6,627 bases of DNA from Actinomycetota bacterium (lineage in GTDB: Bacteria > Actinomycetota > Actinomycetes > Streptosporangiales > Streptosporangiaceae): positions 1 through 6,627 of the forward strand of contig PLIQ01000084.1 of NCBI GenBank assembly GCA_003140115.1. Reading direction: 5' to 3'. The stretch's first letter is position 1; each line of letters opens with the position of its first letter. Below the pieces are notes generated by a model. It searched no databases. It was not told the DNA's origin and saw only the letters and a list, made by a program, of their open reading frames with translations. Below are positions 1 through 4,993 of the stretch, piece after piece. The position numbers and the translations under genes were made by a program.

Positions 1-1248
1 ACGCCGCGCCGTGATGTGCTCGGATCCGGTTCCGCCGAACGGTCCTATGACCGCATCGAGGTCGCCGTGGACGCCGAGCTCGGCATCCTGCTCCGCCGGA
101 TCGAGACGTCCGGGTGCGAACTAGTCACCCTCACCGAGCTGACAGACGTGACGATGAACCCGCCGGAAGCGGCCGACCCCGCCCGATTCGCGCCGCCACC
201 GGGCAGCCATCGCGGCGAAACCCTGGGGGAGAACCGGAGGGAAACGCTCAGCGGTCCTGGCTGGGCCGCCGCGGACCTGGCCGCGGGCGGCCTCGGCGCG
301 CTGATCAGGCATGCGCCGCACCTGCTCGGTCACGGCGCAGCCGGCGAGCAGCCGGAGGCGATGCCGTCGCCCGACCCGGCCCCGCTCGAGCCGGCCGACG
401 GCTCACCGCCCTCCGACGAGGTGCTTGACCTGCTCTACCGCAGCGGGGAGCCCCGTGACCTCGGCGTCACGGCGCGGCAGTGGCTCGACCTGGTCGCCAT
501 GGTGGCACCGGTGCCAGAAGGATTGCGCGCCGCCGGGCACGGCGGTCTCGGCGACCTCCTCGAAGCGATGGCCCCCGGAATGCACGTGGCCCGCACGGAA
601 GCCCGGCTGCGCGTCAGCGGCCCGGACCGGTACCGCCTCGACTTCTCGTCCCGCCCGCGCCGCATAGATTTCACGACGATCGCCTGCGACGGGGAGCGCC
701 GCTGGCGGGTCTACCAGGACCGGACCATGGTCGGCCCGGCCGCCCCGCTGCGGGACAACATCGCGTTCCTGGCCGACTCGTGCTGGCTGCTCCGCCGCCA
801 GCTATCCGGCGGCGCGGAGCTCACCTACCGTGGCCGGCCCGCCCGCCAGCTCCACGTCACTCCCGTCCCCGGCGACGCGGAGGTGGCCCCGGGGCCGCTG
901 ATGACCTTCACCACCGACACGATTGTGGACGCCCCCACCGACGCGATCGTGGACGCCGAGACCGGCTGCCTGCTCCGCCTGATCTCCTACGCCGGCGACA
1001 CGCTCGCGATGTGGTCGGAGCTGGACGACATCAGCACGGAACCCGCCGACCCGGACGAGTTCCGGGTGCACGTCCCGCCCGGCACCCGCACCGTGGAGGA
1101 AACCGGCAACCTGATCACCGACGCCGCCGCGGTCATGCCCGGCGTAAAGGGAACTGCGGCCCGCGCCGCCGCCGAGGCCGTCAACCGCACGGCCGGCGCC
1201 GTCTCCGCCGCCCGGAGCTTCCTGGACGACCTGCGCGGCCATCGCTAG
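1..1248 (+). CDS. LolA/RseB-like lipoprotein-carrier-type protein, 5' end outside window
   Basis: The frame is open from base 1, and the first possible start (GTG at 16) lies inside conserved-looking sequence, so the gene almost certainly begins upstream. 415 residues are visible, ending at TAG 1246-1248. The part from about residue 136 to 370 reads as one complete unit: a helical lead-in, then beta-rich sequence with RYRLDFSSRPRRIDF, GERRWRVYQD, TYRGRPARQLHV and finally IVDAETGCLLRLISYAGD. This resembles the half-barrel pattern of LolA/RseB-type proteins in actinomycetes. The visible N-terminus (VAVDAELGILLRRIETSG, then a PPEAADPARFAPPPGS stretch) matches the end of that unit (TEPADPDEFRVHVPPGT), so the protein seems to hold at least two copies of the domain joined by a Pro/Ala-rich linker at about residues 70-135. 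No membrane segment is visible; any signal peptide would be upstream. Function is not known. The family assignment is from pattern only; that it is a real coding gene is near certain from its strong third-position GC. Confidence 0.7.
   Translation, partial: TPRRDVLGSGSAERSYDRIEVAVDAELGILLRRIETSGCELVTLTELTDVTMNPPEAADPARFAPPPGSHRGETLGENRRETLSGPGWAAADLAAGGLGALIRHAPHLLGHGAAGEQPEAMPSPDPAPLEPADGSPPSDEVLDLLYRSGEPRDLGVTARQWLDLVAMVAPVPEGLRAAGHGGLGDLLEAMAPGMHVARTEARLRVSGPDRYRLDFSSRPRRIDFTTIACDGERRWRVYQDRTMVGPAAPLRDNIAFLADSCWLLRRQLSGGAELTYRGRPARQLHVTPVPGDAEVAPGPLMTFTTDTIVDAPTDAIVDAETGCLLRLISYAGDTLAMWSELDDISTEPADPDEFRVHVPPGTRTVEETGNLITDAAAVMPGVKGTAARAAAEAVNRTAGAVSAARSFLDDLRGHR
913..960 (+). repeat. 24-bp imperfect tandem repeat inside the first gene
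   Basis: Two adjacent 24-base units encode TDTIVDAP and TDAIVDAE. The first 21 bases of the units differ at only two positions. The repeat stays in frame and sits just before the VDAETG turn of the C-terminal domain. The other domain copy at the start of the window (EVAVDAELG) has a single such strand, so this looks like a local in-frame duplication. Confidence 0.8.
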
Positions 1249-1378
1249 ACAGGAGCACGCCGCGTTGATTACCGTGGCTGCGGGTGCGAGAGGGCGCCTC
1301 CGGGCCCGCCGGCAGGACATAGTCCACCTCTGAGCAACCCGAGCCACCAGCGCGGCCAGGTCATTGACGTCCTGCTGT

Positions 1379-1399
1379 CGGCCAGGCGGCACCTGGCCG
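1379..1399. terminator. Candidate bidirectional hairpin between convergent genes
   Basis: CGGCCAGG, loop CGGCA, CCTGGCCG forms a perfect 8-bp GC-rich stem between two genes that end toward each other (stops at 1248 and 1414). An overlapping alternative stem, GGCGGC/GCCGCC, sits at 1385-1401. There is no T-tract on either side, so this is not a classic intrinsic terminator; such stems are common at gene ends in high-GC actinomycetes. Apart from this and a 22-codon frame noted in the findings, I see nothing in 1249-1413. Confidence 0.4.
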
Positions 1400-1413
1400 C
1401 CGCCGGGCGACGC

Positions 1414-1833
1414 TCAATCGGCAAGACCCCAGGGGCCGGTGCCAGAGATTTTGCGCGGCGAGATGCGCGTCACGAAGCCCGCAGGGTAGTTGTCTCCAGG
1501 TGGCGGGTACTGGCCGTTAGTGATTTTTCGGAGCGCGTCTACCGCTCCGCCTTCCTCGACACGCGCGATTCCCTTGATCACCAGGTAGGGGCTGAACCCT
1601 TCGAACGGGACATCGGACTCGACCGATAGCGTTACCCGCGGGTCACGCCGGATGTTGCGCAGCTTCAGGTGGTCAGCGAGATGACCTGCGACGATCTCGT
1701 CGCCGTCCCAGCCGACGTAGACGCACGTCACCTGGGGGGTGCCGTCGGGGTTGATGGTGGCCAGGTGAACAAGCCGCCCAGAGTCCACGGCTGCCCTCGT
1801 AATCTTGTTGAGCCGGATGGGACCGTCCGTCAT
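1414..1833 (-). CDS. PPOX-class, probably F420-dependent oxidoreductase
   Basis: The 139-residue protein has the split beta-barrel pattern of the pyridoxamine 5'-phosphate oxidase-like superfamily: GRLVHLATINPDGTPQVT (residues 19-36), VYVGWDGDEIVAG (38-50), the helix LKLRNIRRDPRVTLSV (56-71) and a C-terminal RISPRKISGTGPW (123-135). This order and length match the Rv1155-like group, whose members usually bind F420 and reduce or oxidise small substrates in the cytoplasm as homodimers; some bind heme or flavin instead. The substrate cannot be read from sequence. The ATG at 1831-1833 is preceded by a purine-rich AGGGAGAG site at the right distance, which supports the start. It lies downstream of the DAO gene and the short frame at 1952-2112, on the same strand. 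I saw no convincing promoter in 1834-1951, so it could be read from upstream. Family assignment is firm, cofactor less so. Confidence 0.85.
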   Translation of the reverse strand: MTDGPIRLNKITRAAVDSGRLVHLATINPDGTPQVTCVYVGWDGDEIVAGHLADHLKLRNIRRDPRVTLSVESDVPFEGFSPYLVIKGIARVEEGGAVDALRKITNGQYPPPGDNYPAGFVTRISPRKISGTGPWGLAD

Positions 1834-1951
1834 CGTCTCTCCCTCTATCTACTTCGCTCCAACAAAGAGTCGCCACCGTTCCAAGCCGTCCGACACCGCA
1901 CGCGCTGGCCGCAACTGGAAGGCTCCACTTTGTCAGCAGGCAACTCTCAAC

Positions 1952-2112
1952 CTAGGCGGGGCATTCCTCCAACACGGTGATCAGGTAGTCGGAGTGGTCG
2001 ATGACGCCCTTTCGATGATGGTCACGGCCTCGAGAGCGCGGTGCTGCAGCCGGGGCAGAGCCACCCGCACCAGGGCACCGAGCACATACCGGTCGGCTGG
2101 CCGGGCGGTCAT
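1952..2112 (-). pseudogene. Short frame with apparent one-base frameshift (about 53 aa if repaired)
   Basis: ATG at 2110-2112 has a strong GGAGG site seven bases upstream. The frame encodes 43 residues (MTARPADRYVLGALVRVALP at the start) and stops at 1981-1983. Up to about residue 34 (LEAVTIIE) nearly every codon ends in G or C. After the run GAAAGGG (about 2009-2015) this signal moves to the -1 frame, which reads KGVIDHSDYLITVLEECPA and stops with TAG at 1952-1954. Joining the two halves with one extra base gives a 53-residue product with consistent codon use. I do not recognise the protein and see no signal peptide or membrane segment. It may be a decayed gene, a sequencing error in a homopolymer, or a real 43-residue product (1981-2112). 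It sits between the DAO and PPOX genes on the same strand. Confidence 0.4.
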
Positions 2113-2276
2113 GGTGCTGCCTCCTGTACGGGACTGCTGTCCATGCTGGCATGCCTGCGGGCCCGACAGGTGTCATGCCGTTGCGACCGCGCCGGGGTGT
2201 CGCCTGATCCGCCGGACCATCAAACCCGCGTTCCGGTCCACGCAGGTCCGTAAGGTCCGCGGCCCGCTGACGGAAC
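2113..2276. other. Gap between DAO gene and short frame; phased GGTCC copies
   Basis: I find no gene here with both a ribosome binding site and consistent codon use. It contains GGACC at 2214-2218 and three GGTCC copies at 2235, 2245 and 2254, about one helical turn apart, plus the 8-base palindromes GGCATGCC and CGGGCCCG within about 2149-2167. The function of these is unknown. Confidence 0.4.
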
Positions 2277-2295
2277 ACACCGGAACCCTGGGTGT
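2277..2295 (-). terminator. Weak hairpin just after the DAO stop codon
   Basis: On the minus strand, ACACC and GGTGT are separated by a nine-base loop and begin three bases after the TGA stop; flanking A-T pairs could extend the stem. There is no T-tract. It may be a weak 3'-end structure, or may have no role. Confidence 0.2.
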
Positions 2296-2297
2296 TA

Positions 2298-3599
2298 TCA
2301 GCCCATCACATTGTTCGCGCTCTCCGCATGGGGCTGGCGAAGGCGTGAGTAGTGCCCGAGGTTTATTTCGTTCTTGGTGAAGTGTCCGCTAAACAGAACC
2401 GGATCCGAGTCGTGATCGTGTCCGTTTTCGCAAGCGTGTACTAGGGCCGCCATAAAGCGGCCGACAACAGGAGCGTTTTTAAACTGGTTGCCGCTCGTGC
2501 CGATGGCTACATAGAACCCAGCCAATGAGGTCCGGTCGTAGACCGGGATCCAGTCGTCGGCCACGTCGTATAGTGCGGCGAAACCAACGGGGCGGGACGG
2601 GATGCCCAGCGACGGGATTCTTCGGGCTAGGCGGAGTACCTGCGCATCCCACGCCTGCGCGGTCGGCTGGGCGTCGAAAGCATCCGGGTCATCTATCCAG
2701 TGGAGGGCATCGCATTCTGGCTCCGCGCTTCCGACGATAAGCTGCCCGCCGAAGTGAGATCTGAAGTATGTGCCCAGGTCTCCGTCCGAGACAACGGGAC
2801 CCAGCTCGCCGCCCGCGTAGCCAGCCGGTGCAGGCACAGAATGGACTTCCTGCCGGAGCGGGCGGGTTCGGATTCGGAATTCTCCGGTGACGCCCGCAAG
2901 AGCGTTAACCTGCCCGGAGTTCGGGCCCGCCGCATTGACCACGACGGGAGATTGAATCACGCTTCCTGAACGCAGCCTTACGCCCTGCACCCGCGCATTC
3001 TTCTGGAGGATCTCCACCACCTGTTCGCGGAGCTGAATTTCGGTCCCGCTCCGCTCCGCCGCGGCCATGAGGTTCGCCGCCGCCAGCTGCGGGTCGTCAA
3101 TGAAACCGCCATCGGGCGTGTAGTAAGCGCCGAGTTCGCCGTCGGCATCCGCCCAGAATGCGTCGTCCGTGACCGGTTTGGGCGGAGCGTACCGTCCGGG
3201 ATCCAGACCCGGCACCCGCTGCCGGATGGTCTCGGCATCCCAGCACTCGTACGGGACACCGATGCGGTCAAAGAGAGGCAGAATCCGCTCACGATCGGTA
3301 CTGCCATCAAGGACCAGGCAGCCTGTCTTGATAAACCTGGCCAGAGATTCCTCGGGACGGCTGCCCAGATACTCGGGCCAGCTCTCCCAGCTGAACTTGG
3401 ATTCCCAGGAAGCGGCCACGCCCTCGAAGGTCGAGTAGTGAAAGCGGATGATGCTCGAGGACGAGCTGGTAGAGCCCGAACCGACACCGCCCAACCGGTC
3501 GATGGCCACAACCCGCAGTCCGGCCTTTGCGAGCTCGTAGGCGACAGCGGCACCGATGACCCCGGTTCCGATCACGACTGCGTCGGCTGTGTGTGTCAC
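2298..3599 (-). CDS. FAD-dependent oxidoreductase, DAO family
   Basis: The 433-residue protein opens with a Rossmann FAD-binding motif: strand ADAVVIGTGVIG (GxGxxG at residues 11-16) and the acidic end of beta-2, VVAID (D34), followed by GSGSTSSSSSIIRFHYS (40-56), a signature of sarcosine/dimethylglycine-oxidase-like DAO proteins. VVVNAAGPNSG (219-229) is the second flavin-contact region. GFYVAIGTSGNQFKNAPVVG (361-380) is the typical C-terminal FAD-binding segment. Length is normal and no key motif is missing. Such enzymes oxidise C-N bonds of amino acids, N-methylated amines or related substrates in the cytoplasm; the substrate here cannot be told. The GTG start at 3597-3599 has GAGAGGA seven bases upstream. 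Third codon positions contain more A/T than in the first gene, which may mean a different origin. It is divergent from the ArsR-SRPBCC gene. Family is certain, substrate unknown. Confidence 0.95.
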   Translation of the reverse strand: MTHTADAVVIGTGVIGAAVAYELAKAGLRVVAIDRLGGVGSGSTSSSSSIIRFHYSTFEGVAASWESKFSWESWPEYLGSRPEESLARFIKTGCLVLDGSTDRERILPLFDRIGVPYECWDAETIRQRVPGLDPGRYAPPKPVTDDAFWADADGELGAYYTPDGGFIDDPQLAAANLMAAAERSGTEIQLREQVVEILQKNARVQGVRLRSGSVIQSPVVVNAAGPNSGQVNALAGVTGEFRIRTRPLRQEVHSVPAPAGYAGGELGPVVSDGDLGTYFRSHFGGQLIVGSAEPECDALHWIDDPDAFDAQPTAQAWDAQVLRLARRIPSLGIPSRPVGFAALYDVADDWIPVYDRTSLAGFYVAIGTSGNQFKNAPVVGRFMAALVHACENGHDHDSDPVLFSGHFTKNEINLGHYSRLRQPHAESANNVMG

Positions 3600-3697
3600 T
3601 CAATAGTCCTCTCGGACCAAGTCGACGGTCCCGGTGATCATTCTGCGAGCACGCTGGTCCCATGCCGGGATGGACGGGAGCACCTCAGTTGGTGCCC
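3600..3697 (-). promoter_or_regulatory. About 100-nt DAO leader with two hairpins
   Basis: If the promoter at 3704-3732 is used, the DAO mRNA has a leader of about 98 nt. Near its 5' end GGGCACC and GGTGC-T-CC (3677-3697) form a stem with one bulge and a six-base loop. Near its 3' end GGACC and GGTCC (3614-3631, eight-base loop containing GTCGAC) form a second stem that ends exactly where the GAGAGGA ribosome site (3607-3613) begins. A third GGTCC lies at 3656-3660. This could be an operator or an RNA control element; it matches no riboswitch class that I recognise. Confidence 0.35.
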
Positions 3698-3703
3698 GCG
3701 CGG

Positions 3704-3732
3704 ATTGTATGGCGCACGAGCTGGGACAGCAA
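3704..3732 (-). promoter_or_regulatory. Candidate promoter of the DAO gene
   Basis: On the minus strand, TTGCTG (3727-3732) and TACAAT (3704-3709) are separated by exactly 17 bases. The -10 matches five of six consensus positions; the -35 is weak beyond TTG. The orientation and location upstream of the GTG start fit. No experiment backs it. Confidence 0.45.
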
Positions 3733-3831
3733 CTACCCGGCGAACGGAAGGCACGCCGCCGTGCCGGTGAAGCAGTCGAACGCGGTGACCTGGACGGCCG
3801 TGGGAGGTGCCCGGCGAGTTCTTCCGGCGTC

Positions 3832-3861
3832 TTGACATGCAGCCGCTTGGCTGCCTAAATT
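3832..3861 (+). promoter_or_regulatory. Promoter of the ArsR-SRPBCC gene
   Basis: A perfect TTGACA (3832-3837) is followed after 18 bases by TAAATT (3856-3861), four of six matches to the -10 consensus. Transcription should start near 3868. The inverted-repeat operator fills the spacer and the start region, as expected for an autorepressed gene. Confidence 0.7.
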
Positions 3862-3883
3862 AAGAGGCAGCCAAATGGCTGCC
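3838..3883 (+). promoter_or_regulatory. Twin inverted-repeat operator, probably for the ArsR-type regulator
   Basis: Four copies of one 7-base word alternate in orientation: TGCAGCC-gctt-GGCTGCC (3838-3855), then ten bases, then GGCAGCC-aaat-GGCTGCC (3866-3883). The second pair is perfect and the first differs at one base. The dyad centres are 28 bp apart and lie on either side of the -10 element. The inner copies also form a perfect 10-bp inverted repeat, TTGGCTGCCT and AGGCAGCCAA, around AAATTAAG. ArsR-family dimers bind such dyads over promoters, so autoregulation by the adjacent gene is the natural reading. Confidence 0.75.
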
Positions 3884-3898
3884 TTCGGAGATGACGAG

Positions 3899-4684
3899 AT
3901 GGATGACGTGTTCAAAGCGCTGGCTGATCCCAGCCGCCGCATGCTGCTGGACAGCCTCAACGCCCACAACGGCCAGACGCTGCGCCAGCTGTGCGCCGGG
4001 CTGGACATGGCCCGGCAATCGGTCAGCAAGCACCTGGCGGTGCTCGAGGCGGCCGGCCTGGTGGCCACCGTGCGCCGGGGCCGGGAGAAGCTGCACTACC
4101 TGAACGCCGCCCCTATCAGCGACATCGCCGAGCGCTGGATCAGCCGCTATGACCAGCTCAGGGTCGAGGCCCTGGGCGACCTGAAGAAAGCACTGGAGGA
4201 GACCGAAGTGGAAGCACCCTCGTTCGTCTACACCACCTACATCCGCACCACGCCCGAGCGGCTGTGGCAGGGCCTGACCGACCCCGCCTTCACCCGGCGG
4301 TACTGGCAGACCGAGCTGCACACGGACTGGGCCAAGGGATCGCCGGTGACCTGGAACAACCACGGCGTCCTGATCAGCGACCCCGGGTCCGTCGTGCTCG
4401 AATCCGACCCGTACCGCCGCCTGTCCTACACCTGGCACACCATGACCCTCGAGCTGGCCGAGAAGTTCGGCTGGGATCAGGAGTTCGCCGCCAAGCTGGC
4501 CGGCGAACCTCGCTCCAAGGTCACCTTCGACATCGAGCCCGTCACGCAGGGGGTGAAGCTGACCGTGATTCACGATGGCTTCGAGCCGGGTAGCACCATC
4601 GTCCAGATGGTCAGCGTCGGCTGGCCGGATGTCATCTCCAGCCTCAAGACCCTGCTGGAAACCGGCGAACCCCTCCCGGCCTAG
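3899..4684 (+). CDS. ArsR-family regulator fused to an AHSA1/SRPBCC domain
   Basis: From the ATG at 3899 the protein has 261 residues. Residues 1-85 are an ArsR winged helix: MDDVFKALADPSRRMLLDSL, then QTLRQLCAGLDMARQSVSKH as the helix-turn-helix, then the wing VATVRRGREKLHYLNAAP. The ArsR metal-binding ELCVCD box is absent, so metal sensing is unlikely. From about residue 108 the AHSA1/SRPBCC fold begins (VYTTYIRTTPERLWQGLTDP) and runs through SKVTFDIEP to the end; this fold has a hydrophobic cavity that often holds a small ligand. The likely role is a one-component repressor. An in-frame ATG at 3875 (eight extra residues) is possible and has AAGAGG upstream. But with transcription starting near 3868 that site would not be in the mRNA, and the operator would overlap codons. 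The ATG at 3899 has GGAG eight bases upstream and matches the usual MDDVFKAL beginning of the family. The gene converges on the ferredoxin gene. Confidence 0.9.
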   Translation: MDDVFKALADPSRRMLLDSLNAHNGQTLRQLCAGLDMARQSVSKHLAVLEAAGLVATVRRGREKLHYLNAAPISDIAERWISRYDQLRVEALGDLKKALEETEVEAPSFVYTTYIRTTPERLWQGLTDPAFTRRYWQTELHTDWAKGSPVTWNNHGVLISDPGSVVLESDPYRRLSYTWHTMTLELAEKFGWDQEFAAKLAGEPRSKVTFDIEPVTQGVKLTVIHDGFEPGSTIVQMVSVGWPDVISSLKTLLETGEPLPA

Positions 4685-4734
4685 TGCCACAGAGCCCTCG
4701 GTCGCCGCCAGGCTGGGCTGCTCAGTCTCCCTGG

Positions 4735-4992
4735 TCAGGGATAGTACTGCTCGCCCGTTTCCGCGTCGCGCACGGTGATCGCTTCGGGCGGGCAGAACAT
4801 GGCCGCCTCGCGTACCTGGTCTGACTGGGTCTGGGTGAGCCCGGTCAGGGTCCCCTCCGGGCTCCGGGCGCCCCCGCTACAGCGGACCAGCGCTTTGCCG
4901 TCGGCTCCCGGTTCGAAGTGCTCCACTGCGAGCATGACGCAGCTCCCGGTGCCCAGGCACTTCCTGTGCTCGATCGTGATCTTCAGGTTCAT
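4735..4992 (-). CDS. [3Fe-4S] ferredoxin of the P450-partner type
   Basis: The protein has 85 residues with the motif C12-LGTGS-C18 (CxxxxxC) and C67-P68 in AAMFCPPEAI. This CX5C...CP arrangement is that of actinomycete [3Fe-4S] ferredoxins, which pass electrons from a ferredoxin reductase to a cytochrome P450 in the cytoplasm. It is a little longer than the usual 62-70 residues because of the stretch around residues 38-58, which also holds an extra cysteine (C38). The ATG lies one base after the P450 stop (TGAGATG), and I see no Shine-Dalgarno site before it, so translation is probably coupled to the P450. The reading frame is intact although the P450 is broken. No reductase gene is in the window. 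Confidence 0.9.
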   Translation of the reverse strand: MNLKITIEHRKCLGTGSCVMLAVEHFEPGADGKALVRCSGGARSPEGTLTGLTQTQSDQVREAAMFCPPEAITVRDAETGEQYYP

Positions 4993-4993
4993 C

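Noticed and set aside
480..1268. Long plus-strand alternative frame across the first gene
   Set aside because: It is rich in Arg, Pro and Gly, typical of a shadow frame in GC-rich DNA, and lies fully inside a better coding frame.
802..1392. Minus-strand frame of 196 codons
   Set aside because: It overlaps the first gene antisense, with low-complexity Gly/Ala/Val content and no ribosome site; a shadow frame.
1952..2278. Minus-strand 108-codon frame starting at 2278
   Set aside because: Only its last 19 or so codons look coding; the earlier part is Arg/Pro-rich and lacks a ribosome site. The true start is more likely the ATG at 2112 in another frame.
2113..2297. Possible transposase relic or tRNA in the gap below the DAO gene
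   Set aside because: No recognisable transposase motif, no terminal repeats, and no cloverleaf or T-loop sequence seen on either strand.
3634..3858. Plus-strand 74-codon frame upstream of the regulator
   Set aside because: Third positions are mixed, there is no clear ribosome site, and it runs over the -35 box and operator.
3838..3883. Inverted repeats considered as a transposon end or CRISPR unit
   Set aside because: Only two dyads, no spacers of CRISPR length, no transposase, and an exact fit over a promoter; an operator explains it better.
3860..4690. Minus-strand frame of 276 codons opposite the ArsR-SRPBCC gene
   Set aside because: Exact antisense of a gene with clear domains; its composition (Gly, Gln, Val, His rich) is that of a mirrored high-GC frame.
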